Shown: positions 1-11,900 of the stretch, piece after piece
Layout: each line of letters starts with the position of its first letter
Position numbering within the stretch: the stretch's first letter is position 1
Assembly (NCBI GenBank): GCA_037013685.1
Contig: CM072885.1
Location: 29,705,876 to 29,769,875 of the forward strand
DNA length: 64,000 nt
Source of the DNA: Acridotheres tristis
Lineage: Eukaryota > Chordata > Aves > Passeriformes > Sturnidae
Reading direction: 5' to 3'
The notes under the pieces: generated by a model
The model's input: the letters and a program-made list of their open reading frames with translations, nothing else
Database searches by the model: none
Told to the model about the DNA's origin: nothing
Position numbers and translations under genes: made by a program

Positions 1-214
1 TGGGTATCGGGAGAAGTTTTTTTTTTACCCAGAGGGTGGTTGGAACAGGCTACCCAGGAAAGTGATCACAGCACCAACCTGAGAGAGTTAAAGAAGCGTT
101 TGGACAGCACTCTCAGGCACTCTCAGATTCTTGGGGTGCCCTGTGCATAGCCGGGAGTTGGACATGGTGATTCTGATGGGTCTTTTCCCACTCAACATAC
201 TTTATGATTCTTTA
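1..214 (+). mobile_element. CR1 LINE 3' fragment, cut by the window edge
   Basis: The stretch reads like the 3' end of a CR1 retroposon in the + direction: an 'acccagagggtggt...ggaacaggct' block, a 'gtgatcacagcaccaacctg' block, an 'aagcgtttggacagcactctcaggc' block, and a tail ending 'tttatgattctt', which resembles the CR1 terminal ATTCTATGATTCT unit. These blocks match my memory of avian CR1 subfamilies with the 'gtcacggcaccaagcctg' signature. The left side is truncated by the window, so the full length is unknown. Divergence looks moderate to high, so it is probably an old, inactive copy. Confidence 0.8.
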
Positions 215-2325
215 AAGACATAATTAGAAGAAATTTTATTTTTAAAATGCTTCTAATGACCAAAACAGAAAATAAGCCAATTCAGGTAAAAATTCTCAGA
301 CACTAAATTCTTCCCATGAAGTTCCCATAGAGAAAATAATCCTGAAAATCATTTCAGGTTTACATAAGTAGCTACTCAAAAATGGTGTGGAAATGCAAAT
401 TTTCAAACTATAAAAGAACCCACTCTTTAAAAAAGGGTACATTTGAGAAAAGCATAGGTAATCTAAAGGCATTGACAATTGTAAAATTGTAAAGAAGGCA
501 TTGACATTTCCCTTCTTGAGGTACTCAGTAGTGCAATTGAGTAAAACAGGGTTTGGGGTTTTTGCTTTATGGGGTTTTTTTTTTCCTGTTGTAGATAGCA
601 ACTGAATGGCACTGGAGCATATGATGCCATTAATACAAAACTCCCTCCTCAAATTCCCTTTATTAATAAGGTCCACTGTTAGTTGTAGCAACATTTGTTG
701 GGATTTTTTTCTATCCAATCTGTCTTGAAACACTAGGAAAACAAAAAAGTCCTAATGTAGTCTTCTAGTTGTATAATATTCAAAAACTGTACAGTATTTC
801 TGAAATTCCTCATCTGTTATTGGATTTTGAATTACTTGACTATTCTGTTTCTGAATCAAATCCACAAAATAACTGCACCAATATTTCATGCTTGGTACAA
901 ACTCTCTTTGCATATGCAACTGGGATTCCTCTTCAGATTTATACTGTATAGTAGTATTGAAGATAACCTCATAGGCTGGATAGTCATCTCATACTTGTTT
1001 GCTTCAGTAATAGATAAGATTCTAACGAGCCCTAGCTGATGAAAAAGGTGCTGTATGGTTGTCATGAGCTATTTTGTTTCTAGTGCATGTTTGCTCTTTC
1101 ATTCTTGTCCCAGATTAAAGAGAGGTAACATTTGTATAACAGTGTACTTGGCTTATAAGAGGTTCTCAAACACAGCAATATTGGGTACAAAAGCCTAGAT
1201 AGAGATTATTAATGAAATAGTCATGGCAGTGTGGTCAACTGTCTTCATCTGACACGATGTTTTAAAAATCTATTTATGAAGTCCCACTCAGTCATCATGT
1301 CAGAGAGACCAAGTAAAGGCCTGTAATCCATTGATTAAACAGTGCTTGAGACTTTTTTGCTCTTGTAGAATTAATCAGAAAGAAATCTAAACAATAGTCA
1401 CCATTTGGCAGATAATGTCAAGCTCTGCCCAGCCATTTAAAATCTATGGAAAAACAACTGCAGGTATTTTGTATTGATACTTCTGCATGACTGTAAGTAC
1501 TGGTCACTAAGACTATAGTGTAAAACTGTAATGACAAGTTAGATTCCTCGTGTGTTCTTTGTATTATTAATTCGGTAGTACTCAACTGGCAATTAATGAT
1601 CCTGGAGTCAGCACTGACTAATGCTCCGTAGGTACTTCTCTGCCTCAGGTACTGTACATCCATGGCTAACTATCCCATGTTACCTGATCTCCATAGAAGT
1701 GCTGAGCACATGCCTCAGTACTTTGGCAGCTTTTCTTCTTCCTCCACAAATGTGCAAAGGTGGAAGAGGATTAAAATGTTGTCTACTTTTGAGCAATTTG
1801 TAGCACATAAGGGATGAAGTGCTTCCCTTTTAAAAGAGGTAAGGAAGAAAAATATCCTCCTTTTTCGCAGCAGCCATAGAAGAGGAAGGAGTTGTGAGAA
1901 GTTACTACAAAGTCCTTCTTGGCAACCAGAAGGGAACGTTTTTGTGATGACACCTCATAGTGTATTGTACATGTCACTAATTCTCTGAATGTAGCAATTT
2001 CCAGATTATACATTATGTGTTATATAATTTGATGACTGACTCTCCACCTGCAACAGTTGAGTTCCACTTGGCTGGGTCGATTTCCAACATGTGATTTTTT
2101 AATTTTATTTTTTTTTAATTACTGTTTTTTTTCCAAACGTGTCTGTTTAAAGTTACGTGCATTGCAAACCATCTAGAAGAGCAGCTTCAGTATTAAACCA
2201 CTGTTATGTCACCTCAGTTAGACATTACTGTCTTCCATGATATTTCAGTCATAAATGTAACATGTTATTTATAAACCATTAATCCATTAAAACTAAAACT
2301 ATTTTTCAATATTTATGATAGTCTG

Positions 2326-2776
2326 TGTATATAAATTGTATGTGTGTATATACTGTAAGTATAATGTATATAATGTAGGTTTGAAGTCCAGGATTTATGT
2401 ATATATTCCTCTCTCATTATTGATTGTTACATCATTTCAAGGAGTTGTCTGTGTTGTGCATCTGTGTAAGAGCTGTCAAAGGAAAGAGCCTTTTTCAACA
2501 AAGTATAATGCTTACGGAGATCAAAGTGTATTACACCGAAGGCGTGTAAGAAAACACTAGGATTGTATTTATTACAAATGTATATGTTGCAATAAACACA
2601 GGAATCACTTGGGTCCATAGAAATCATTGTTCGGGTTCATGTGTACTTTCTGTCCGAAATTTCCCATGGATGTTTGGATTTCCTGAATGCAGCAAGCTAA
2701 CCACCTCTGCGCTCTAGCGCTCCTTAGGCCGCCAGCTCCGGGCGTCCCGCGGTACAGCCGTGTACATATGTAAATA
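2326..2776 (+). promoter_or_regulatory. Cluster of six Pumilio-type TGTANATA motifs
   Basis: Exact TGTATATA octamers lie at 2326-2333, 2345-2352, 2365-2372 and 2398-2405. TGTACATA at 2761-2768 is followed with no gap by TGTAAATA at 2769-2776. UGUANAUA is the known RNA site of PUM1/PUM2, which promote mRNA decay or repression. The function applies only if this DNA is transcribed on the + strand as a 3' UTR. The first four sit in a TG/TA-rich tract, so chance or microsatellite decay could produce them; the back-to-back pair is harder to explain that way. Confidence 0.4.
2591..2645 (+). terminator. Candidate proximal poly(A) site
   Basis: AATAAA at 2591-2596 is followed after about 35 bases by a T/GT-rich stretch ('gttcgggttcatgtgtactttctgt'). 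This is the arrangement of a hexamer plus downstream element. It could be a proximal cleavage site of the same transcript that ends near 2900. Confidence 0.35.
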
Positions 2777-2811
2777 CCCGCCCTGTTGGCAGAGGCCACA
2801 GCCTAGCTAGG

Positions 2812-2839
2812 GTTGCTGGCTAGACTGGTGGCCAGCAAC
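2812..2839 (+). other. Perfect inverted repeat / hairpin
   Basis: GTTGCTGGC at 2812-2820 and GCCAGCAAC at 2831-2839 are exact reverse complements. A T-G wobble and an A-T pair extend the RNA stem to 11 pairs with a six-base loop. It lies about 40 bases upstream of the AATAAATAAA signal, so in a + strand transcript it would fold near the 3' end. It could act as a 3' UTR structural element or be chance; it is too short to call as a microRNA precursor. Confidence 0.5.
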
Positions 2840-2877
2840 ACAGTTTCAATGAAACATTGTATGTTTGTTTTAACTGA

Positions 2878-2926
2878 AATAAATAAATGGGTAATCCTAA
2901 GAAGCAAGGGTGTGATGTTTTTCTTG
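2878..2926 (+). terminator. Candidate poly(A) site with overlapping AATAAATAAA
   Basis: Two overlapping hexamers (2878-2883 and 2882-2887) are followed by a GT/T-rich element ('gggtgtgatgtttttctt') about 20-40 bases later. This is a near-textbook polyadenylation signal for a + strand transcript, with cleavage expected near 2900. It is the best sequence evidence that a gene to the left ends in this window. Confidence 0.5.
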
Positions 2927-5900
2927 AGGGAGGCATTGGGAGGATTTCCTTTGGAGATGAGGGTAAAAGTGTACCTTTAATTTCACGCATATTTAACTTA
3001 CTGAGCACTTTTCAGGAAAGGGGAGGGAGAGTGGGGAATGGCATACAACTACATCCATGACTTATGACACTATAAGGGTAAAGAGAGCAAGTCTGGGCCT
3101 GAGAGATCAGGTTCTACAAGGAACCTGCATTAAGTAATTTCTTTTGTGGAAAAGGCATAGCTGGAGACAAGACCCAATATGTTAGATCTTGTATAAGTGT
3201 AATAAGTGAGTGAGTCTTGCTAAAATCCTATGCTACTTTGCTTCCTTTGAGTCTCCAGGAGAAGAATAACTCCTTATGTAAAAAATTGCAAAACTGGTAT
3301 GCCTAGTTTGCTTCCATTTTGGAAACTGGGTACAAACTAAGTGGAGCATATGCATTCTTGATTCTCCATAAAACTGTATCACAAATATTCAGAATTGGTT
3401 GAGAGACGCTGGAGTTGCAACTCAGTGTGTCATGTGTACAGCAAAACACTATACAAAGGGAATACTTTAGAAGGATAGTTGAATGCCCTGAAATCAGGAA
3501 ATCCTCAATTAAGGTTGCATTAATTATAAGATTGCATAGTATTTTTTTTCCTGGAATCCTCGCTTAGTCACTGTTCATTATTCTATTTTTTAAGATGTTT
3601 TCTGTGTGTTCGCAGTGTTTATGGGTTTGCTCAAAATCCAAAGCCCATTCTGATGAGAGATGAATGCCTTCATTCCTTTCTAGTTCTCATTTTAGTGTCA
3701 TGTTTGTGAAACATGAGTTACTCATTTTCACAATGTTGCAGGCCTTTAAGAAGGTGTTAATCGGAATACAGCTCTGGGGACTTGGAGCGTGGAGAGGAAG
3801 CACTGTGGCACAGCCATGTATTTGAGTCCACAATTTAATGCCCTCCGCTTGCTTACTTTGTATTTCAGCATTTGCTTACATGCACCTGAAGCATAACTTC
3901 AAACAGGTTTTGCATGATGATCATTCTTGGAACAAGAACTCTAAGCACCAAACTAGCCATTTGGAAAGGGTGATCATATCTGGAAGGGCTCCATTCTCAT
4001 AAGGTGTCTGCTGTCACAGGAACTTCATAGCAGTGCAGAAACCCTTCCCCTAGAATGCTTGACAAGCTGAACAATTAAGTTTGCCTTTACAATCAGGCAA
4101 TTCCATCGACTTAAATAACATTTCAGTCTTTTCTACATCTTATTTCTCACAAGAATGGGAAGATTGCTCATCTTATGAGAAGAATGAGACCGTGCAATGA
4201 TTTTTTTAAAAGGAACTGAAATTACATTGGAATGGTGTCCAAAATCCCATGCTTTGAGTCTCTATACCTGCCACAAAGTCTTTGCTCCAAAAGAGGGCTA
4301 AATGGTCACTTCAAGTTTATTCATAATGCTGAGCTTTGTGAATGTCTTGAGGTCTGTCCAGGAGACAGATGGCACCTATACTTTCTTCTTGTTCCCCTGA
4401 AATTTGCTTCTTTCTTCCACCCTGGGCTTGCCAAGTTTGTCCTGCCCCAAGGTCATGCCTAGCCATCTCACATCACAAGTGTTCACACAGCAGCTGGATT
4501 GCATCAGGTCATGTCCTCATGTCCCCCTGTGACTTAGTTCATATCCCTGTTTGCAGGGCATCACAGTTCCCATTCAGTCTGTGTGCCCAGGTTTCCTATT
4601 TGGAGACACAGAAGAGTGTGGCCACTGTATTCCCAAATTGCAGCTGCAGAAGAACCCAAGATGCTATGAGGCAGCCTCCATTCCTTCAAGGAATGTGGAC
4701 CTGCCATCCCATCTCCAGTGTAGATGTGCCCAGCAGCAGCTTCCTTGGCCTGTATACTTCCAGTTTCTTAAGCATGACAGTCCAGACCTTACCTGCTTTC
4801 ACATGCATTTCCTTCTGTCTTCTTGCACAGCTGCTTTTGGCTCTCATAAGGTGACTCTTTCTCAACTCTGCCACTCTTACTTTCACCTTCCTCCCAGTTT
4901 GCCATCTCCCCTGGAATATCACCCCTTGAAGTTCCTCTTGCAAGCCACCTTCCTTCATCCCACTATCTTTCTGACTATATGCCTGCCTCAGCCCAGCACC
5001 AACATTTTCTTTACCTGTTCACAGCTAGAAATATATTCCTTTGATTTTTCTACTCTCTGCCCACCTGGTCTCCTTCTGGCCACCACTGTAATGATAAGCC
5101 TTATTTTCTTGTTCTCTGGCCACCCCTCTTGCTCTTCATCAGCCCAGAGAAGGCCACTTCCACGCTCCATTCAGGCAGCCCTTGCCTCTCCAGCCTTTGG
5201 CTGAGCACGAAGCCCTGCTGTACAGGATGGCAGGGGCAACTTTTCCAGGAAATATGATTTATTATTTTACTATAGGAAAATATACTCTTTTCCCTGATTT
5301 TATTGTCAAATGGGCTAAATCATTTAGTCTGATTGTATTTCCACAGAGATGAACAAAAGAACCGTCCTGCTGCAGTTAGTCATAACAGCAAATGTCAGGA
5401 GAATCATCTGAAGCTAGGTACCACTTGAAAGAACAGAAACATATCTAATAAGAGAACAGTAAGGTAATACCAGTAAGAGGTGGCATAGCCAGCCATGCTT
5501 GAAAATATGTTTTAAATTAGAAATTAGTGTTAATTTTTACTTTCATTAATATTTACGTATAGAAAAGGAAAAAACAAAAGGTTTTCCAATTGCAGATCAT
5601 AAATTGATAGGTGATATATGACTATATAACTAGCTTTTTAATTATCTTTAATAGTGTTCTTCACATCATCTCCAAACAGCTCAGATTTCAGCAAAATTAA
5701 GTGGAAACCAAGTAAGGTGCTCTGGGTGTTCCCAAGTGGTCAGGAGTTACTGGGCTGGGGCTAACATGCTCAATCAGACATCTACTTTTTGTTAATATCA
5801 GTTTACTTTTTGTAAATATCTGTTCCTGAACCGCCAATACTGTTCCTTCCTGCTGACTGCAGTGGGATGATTCAAAGCACTGGCCAAGTGCACCTTTGGG

Positions 5901-8900
5901 GCTGGAGCCCAAGTGACTGCACAGAACAAACAGACAGACAGACAGGTCTGATGAGAGGTTGCATGAACCACCCTCTGGGCACCTCACCCTGCCTGTGGTG
6001 CTGTCACCTGGAGGCCCCACTCAAACCCCACTGAGGACTTGGGAAATGACTAAAACTGGCAGGAGTTTCGGCTATGGGCAAGGCTTAGGGAGCATGCCCC
6101 AGCACCATGGCTGAGGAAAACACTGAGGAAAATGCTAAGATAGGGATCCAAAAGACCTTAGCAGAGCCCCAGCATTGTGGAAATGTAAAGAGCAGCCACA
6201 GAGAGCATGAGCAGTTTCCCTCTTTGTCCATCAGAAAACGGTGGCAACCAAGAGACCTTCAGAAGATTGGTTTGAAAACATTGAAAATAAAATTTGTGCA
6301 TTTGTGCTTGATTTTTTTACATGACTGGGGAGGCATCCGCTATGAAACTGTTGCTCTGTGAGGATTACTGGACTTAAATGAAAATTACATATGAGAGATG
6401 TATTTTTCTGGGAAATAAGTGAGGAAGTTCATAAGAACACAGGAAACTGAGTTGTCATAAGAAGCTGCTGAAATTACCAGAGGCCACCACTGGGTGCAGG
6501 TATTTCTTGCCAAGGAGCAGTCCCAGGAGTAGCAAGGCTGCTGCATCCTCCAGCCTGCCTGCAGAAATCAAGCCAAAATATCTTGAGAGCAGAAAATTAT
6601 GAAATCTGCTCTAACACGGATTGACCACCCATGGAGACTGTCCATAGCCTGCTGCCATCACCCAGCTCAGAGGGGCTGCATGTTTTCTGCTTGTGCCAGA
6701 TTTTGGCACTTGCTTTCTTCCCAAAGATCAGATCCCAAAGGTCTCTCTCTCGCCTTACTGCAAAGATTATGTTTCCAGGCACAAGCAAGGCTTACATTCT
6801 TCTAAACAGATTATTAAAACCATGGGTGTCTCAGGAAATATTTTGAAGCAAATGAGTCCTGCTTTATGTAATGATCATAGTCTGTCTGATTGACACACTG
6901 GGAACTAAGAACTGAGGTCCCTTAGGGCAATTTCAATCAATTTGCACATACGTGGAAAGACAGTAAAAGGTCAAATGGGGAAGTGAATCCAACAGTTTCC
7001 TCTTCCAGTAAACTGGACAAGAGCCAATACTGATCTCCACACCGACATTGTTTTTCTCAGTTCCAGAAACATCCATAATTCTCAAATTCCTCTCACACAT
7101 TGTACTGTGGAAGCCTGCACTCACTCTGACAGCCACTGCAAGCTGTCTTTTAATCTTCATTTCCTCCATGACAGCATCCATTTCACATATGCTGTATTTC
7201 ACATCCTTGCTCCTTCAGATCTTATACGGTTAATGTGAACACTGTAATTGATTATGAGACCTAAGTGCAGCAGCCTTTTTTTCCCCCAAGGCCCAGCCCT
7301 AAGTGCTGCAGTGAGTTCCTACAAACTATTAAAGAAAATACAGGCCATGTCACCATCCGGGTCACACTGTATTTCAAAACCAAGTTTGTAATTTAACATA
7401 AAACAAATGTTTTTGTTTTCTTGCTGCCACAGATTTCCACTCAGTGTGGTAGGTCAAATGCAGCACTTCATGACTCCTGCCAGTTAACAGAGTCAGTTTC
7501 CATCTTGTAGTTAAGTTTCTCAACACATTTAAACAATCAGTATCTTGGATCAACACACTGCTTATCTCCAAGTCCCAGTAGAGAAGTCCTATGATAGTTA
7601 TTATGTCTGAGCATGGCTAAGTACTAGAATACCCAGCTGTCCTCCTCTGCAAATTTTAGTTTGGCAGGGAACATCAGTCTTCATCTTCTGCATTTTCTAG
7701 CAGCAGCTTCACCAAAACTAAACCTGTGAAGTATTTCCTTTCTTATTTGAATATGTGTAAGTGTTGGAAAGAATCGGACACAATCTTTGTCATGCAGAAT
7801 CATTAAAGAAACATAAAATCCTTCTGAAAAAGGCATCAACAACTACTTAGAGTAACTACTTTTATTGCCTTCTTATTTTTATAAATTCTGAGTAAATTAA
7901 ATACATGGAATCTAAAGTACTTTTACAGTTTATTTTGTTTCTGTCTGTTCTGCTGTTATCTGAATCAAGCTGCCCATGTCATTCAGACTTTTCCCTGCTG
8001 AAATTACTGGAATGATGCTTTTCTCTCTGTCTGCAATGAGTTATTACAACAATAATACACATTCAATAACACAGAGATAAACTGCAGAGGTTTCTCTGCA
8101 GAATCTTTCCTGCTTTAATTTCTCTCACTCTTCTGCAGGATAATGTATTGTAGCTTTCCCTTCCCCCTCCAATACAGACACCTAAGACCATTCACTTTTC
8201 TATTTTTCCCAAGGTTTTACAAACTCTCAGCATTCGTTTTCTTCTCACAAATAAATGTCTTTTAATTTGCTTTGTGTCTTCCCATGCCATCTTTTCATAG
8301 ACTGTAAAGATGAACAGATTTCCAAGTGGAAGTACATAGGTCCTTTCCACCCAAATTGACAAATTGACTGCCACGGTTTATAGAGGTATACAAGAGGTGG
8401 ACTTTGAAAGACTCAGTGGTAAAGAAACAGGGAGAAATATTGCAATATCATGGTAGTGACTATGAAAGCCAACTGATGCATTAATGTTACTAAACTCTGG
8501 ATGGCCTTTGGCACTGGACAGCATAACTGAAAATGTAACTGCACAAAGTTTTCTCTGCATCCTCCTACTGCAGCTTGGCCATGCTTACCTGCTGCCCTGC
8601 ACATTGATCTGGCTTGCAAATCCTCACAGTTGGTTCTTTTTTCCATTAGCCAGTGTTGTTTATAGCCATGAGTCCACCTTCCCTTCAGCCTTCCAGGGAG
8701 CTGTAAGATGTGGAAAGCAGACAGATGCAGGGGCAAAGGGGTGGTCAGGCCACTGAGCTGGCTGCTGCCCAAAAGAGAAAGGTGTCCAAGACAAAAACTC
8801 AAGTATGTGCTAACAAAAGGGCTGCTTGATCAAGGGTGGGAATGAGAGCTGCCAGCAGCCACTTATCCTACACAGGGAAAGGAGCCACCACTGTTGGCCA

Positions 8901-11900
8901 AGCGCCCATCACAGTGGGGTCTGCTGGTCCCTCAGGTCTTCTTCTCACCTTCTCCAGCATGTCCATAGTCAGGCCAGTGTTATTGAAGGCTCCCATAAGC
9001 AGGAGTGAAAATGTAGACAGCAAATGCATTTTGGAGTTGGCAGCGGGAGTCGCTGAAGCACAAGTCACAGGAGAGGAAAGCAAGCCAGAAGAAACACAGG
9101 AGAGAAAAGAGGCCTGGAGAGGAACAGAAAAGGAGAATGATTTCATAATAGTGAAGAGAGAAAGTAGACTCACTAACAAATGAAAAGGGAGATGAGAAGA
9201 ATGAGTGTGCAAAACATCAGAAATCCCAAAATGATTTCATGGTTATTCGTTTGTATCCTTGCCTTATCTGAATAGAAAGGGAAAAAGGACTTTGTGAAAA
9301 TAATCCTGGATAAGGTACATGTAAAAGAAAGTGTGAAAAACTGAACATCAGCCACCCCAGCCTGTAAAGCAGTTCAATTAATAATTTGGAATTATTTTGA
9401 AATCATGTGAAAAAAATAGTGGAGAAAACTGTATGTGTTGACAGTCTCCAAGGGCAACCTGAGTTATTACTTAACTCTTGTTACTTAGTGCCCACAAAGC
9501 TATCTTCTATCCCACTGACACATTAACATAAGCAATAAAATAAATCACTGTAAGCCAGAACCTTTCCTGCTGACTGTGATCAATTACCAGTATTTATATG
9601 CTCAGTGATATCAAGGAGGTAGCTTATCAAGGAGTAGCATGGAGGTCCACATCACCATTTAAACACAGATTCTTAGAGTGGATAACTCACAAATAAGCCA
9701 CAAAGGGATAACTAAGTTTTTTCAGACTACTCGTTTCTAACTTTTAGACAAAAATACATAAACCATTTCCTGTCCTGGTTTTCAAGGTGACAATGAAAAA
9801 ACCAATCCTGGAAAACAAAGAAGCACTGGTTCCTGGCACAGCCAAGTGTCTCAGGGCAGCCAAGATGTGCTGGGCAGCAATGTTGTGGGGTGCACCCCAC
9901 AACAGCCTTACAGGCAAACTGCAGGCAGAGCATTCCTCCTTTTCCTGAGCAGCTACAGAGCAAATATATGGGCATGTGTGTGCCTCTCTCCAGAAAAGGG
10001 CTCTCTCGCTTTGTAATAAGCTTTTATACTGATGAGTTTTGGTGCTACAGATATAAAATGTGTTTTCCCTAGAGAAATAGTGAGCCTGATCCATATATTT
10101 GAAGGATCCTAGGACTGTCACTCTGTACCAAAACATACCAGTGATGATGTAGGCTTTTCCAATCACAGTCAATTAAAATATTTTGAAACACAAGGATCTC
10201 CTAAAAACTGCAAAGTCGTAAACAAGGTTCTGGCCTTGAGTTAGAAACTTCACTTCCTGAAAATATGTTGTTTTTTTTTTAATGGTAGGAGTGATGCAAT
10301 TTTCCAGGAACCAGACAGGAAGGAAAAGAGAGTAAGTATTTTTTCTGGCCAAAAGATTGATGGTGATACTCACATTTGAAGGGAGGAATTTGCCTTACTC
10401 ATAGGAAATTATCTTTGTTCTTGGGGATTTAAAAACAGCCTTTGTGGAAAGAAATAGATGGCCTGAACTATGCCTGTGTTTTGAGGAAGGATAACTTTGC
10501 CTATTGAAAAGAATTACAACGTGAAGAAGAATGTTAATGGAATGTGAGGCTATTTTCATTTTTCTTTATACTTGGCTGCACCAAAACCAGATTACAGTGG
10601 TGAATTATTTGAAAGATCATAGCAACAGAGAAATTGCAAGAAGATTTAGATTTTGAATAATTAATTTGAATTATATTGCTTTTGCCAAACTGTTCACGTA
10701 TCTGGAAGACAGAAAAATGGATAAATTCTGTGCTTTGAAGAGATTGATAGCCTTAGCAATGGTTATCTCGTGTGATATTTGTACTAGCTGTCACACATTT
10801 ACCTACACTTTTTTTAAACCAGCCACAAATTTAACGAAGATTGAGGCACAAACAGAAAGAGAGCTGCAAATCCCTTCCAAAAACCAGTGGAGGTCTTTGC
10901 TTTTCATTAACCAAATTTTCTACACAGAAGAACGTCTGGAAAATATTGAAACCATCTTCAAACCTGATAGCATCATTATTAGCATCCTACAGTTGCTTTT
11001 ATTGCGGGAACATAAGCAGCTGTACTCCAAGCCCAATGATGCTGCTGGAGGAGAGGAGCAGCACTTTCTCCAGCCTTGCCTGAGCTTAAAGGCAAAGTTG
11101 GTCTTCCCTGCACAGTGCTTGGGGCTCTCGGGACCCAAATTAAGTGCATGCTTGAAGCAGCTGGAACGGTCTCACTAACTAATGCTTATTTTAAAGTAGT
11201 TTTGGACTCAAGCCTAAAATAAGCTTTTTTTTTTCTCAAGACCTCCTATACAGAATTAATTTGGAAATGGAAGAAAGAAATTGGAGCTCAAACTTTGCAC
11301 TGAAACAAGCAAGTAACTGGGACATGTACTGAGAAAGGTGATAGGGAGAATCCCTGCAGCATGAGAAGAGTTACCCCAGCTCCCAGGCCTGCTGTGGATA
11401 TCTAATCCCATTACAAACTCTGTCGAATCCTTACCAAAACTGTTCTCGTGATATTTTCCAGGCTGAATACCTGCGTGTGTTTCACAGCATCAGGCATGGC
11501 ACCCGTAAGAAAGGTCGTGGCATCAGCATGGCCAGGAAGGACAAGCACGCAAAAACAAGTAGTGCCACTGGGATGCGTTTTCCAGGCATTTGGCCTTTGA
11601 ACACACCATTTTGTTCACCCTAAGGGGTTCTTACAAATATTCCCAAACATTCCTTCAGCTGCACCAGTCAAGGAATTTCTCACAGATGTCCTTTCACAGT
11701 AAATATTTCAAGGAACTTCCGGACCTGAAGGTGTTTCAGGGAAGCCATGGCCGCTTTTGGATGGAGACTTCTCAGCAGGAGAATTAGGCAGATGAGGACA
11801 GCCGCCTGTGTGTGGATGCTTTGTTGGATGGCAGGTGCCGCCTGGTCCCGTGCGCTCACGGAGTGGAGCGAGGGGGGGAAGCTGCGAGGCTGCGGATGCC

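Larger units (their letters stand above)
230..2905 (+). other. Candidate 3' UTR of an upstream + strand gene (possibly SLC38A2)
   Basis: No open frame here looks like a protein. The stretch is AT-rich with ATTTA motifs, several TGTANATA motifs, a stable hairpin and two candidate poly(A) sites on the + strand. That combination fits a long 3' UTR better than plain intergenic DNA. In vertebrates the gene upstream of SLC38A1 in the same orientation is SLC38A2, so its tail could lie here; that is inference from synteny. I see no C-terminal SLC38A2 coding exon, and the left boundary is arbitrary (just after the CR1 fragment). An independent non-coding RNA or ordinary intergenic DNA remains possible. 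Confidence 0.35.

Noticed and set aside
10666..11178. 170-codon + strand open frame
   Set aside because: It opens with TTG (the first in-frame ATG is about 17 codons later), has no recognisable domain or splice context, and lies in AT-rich intergenic DNA.
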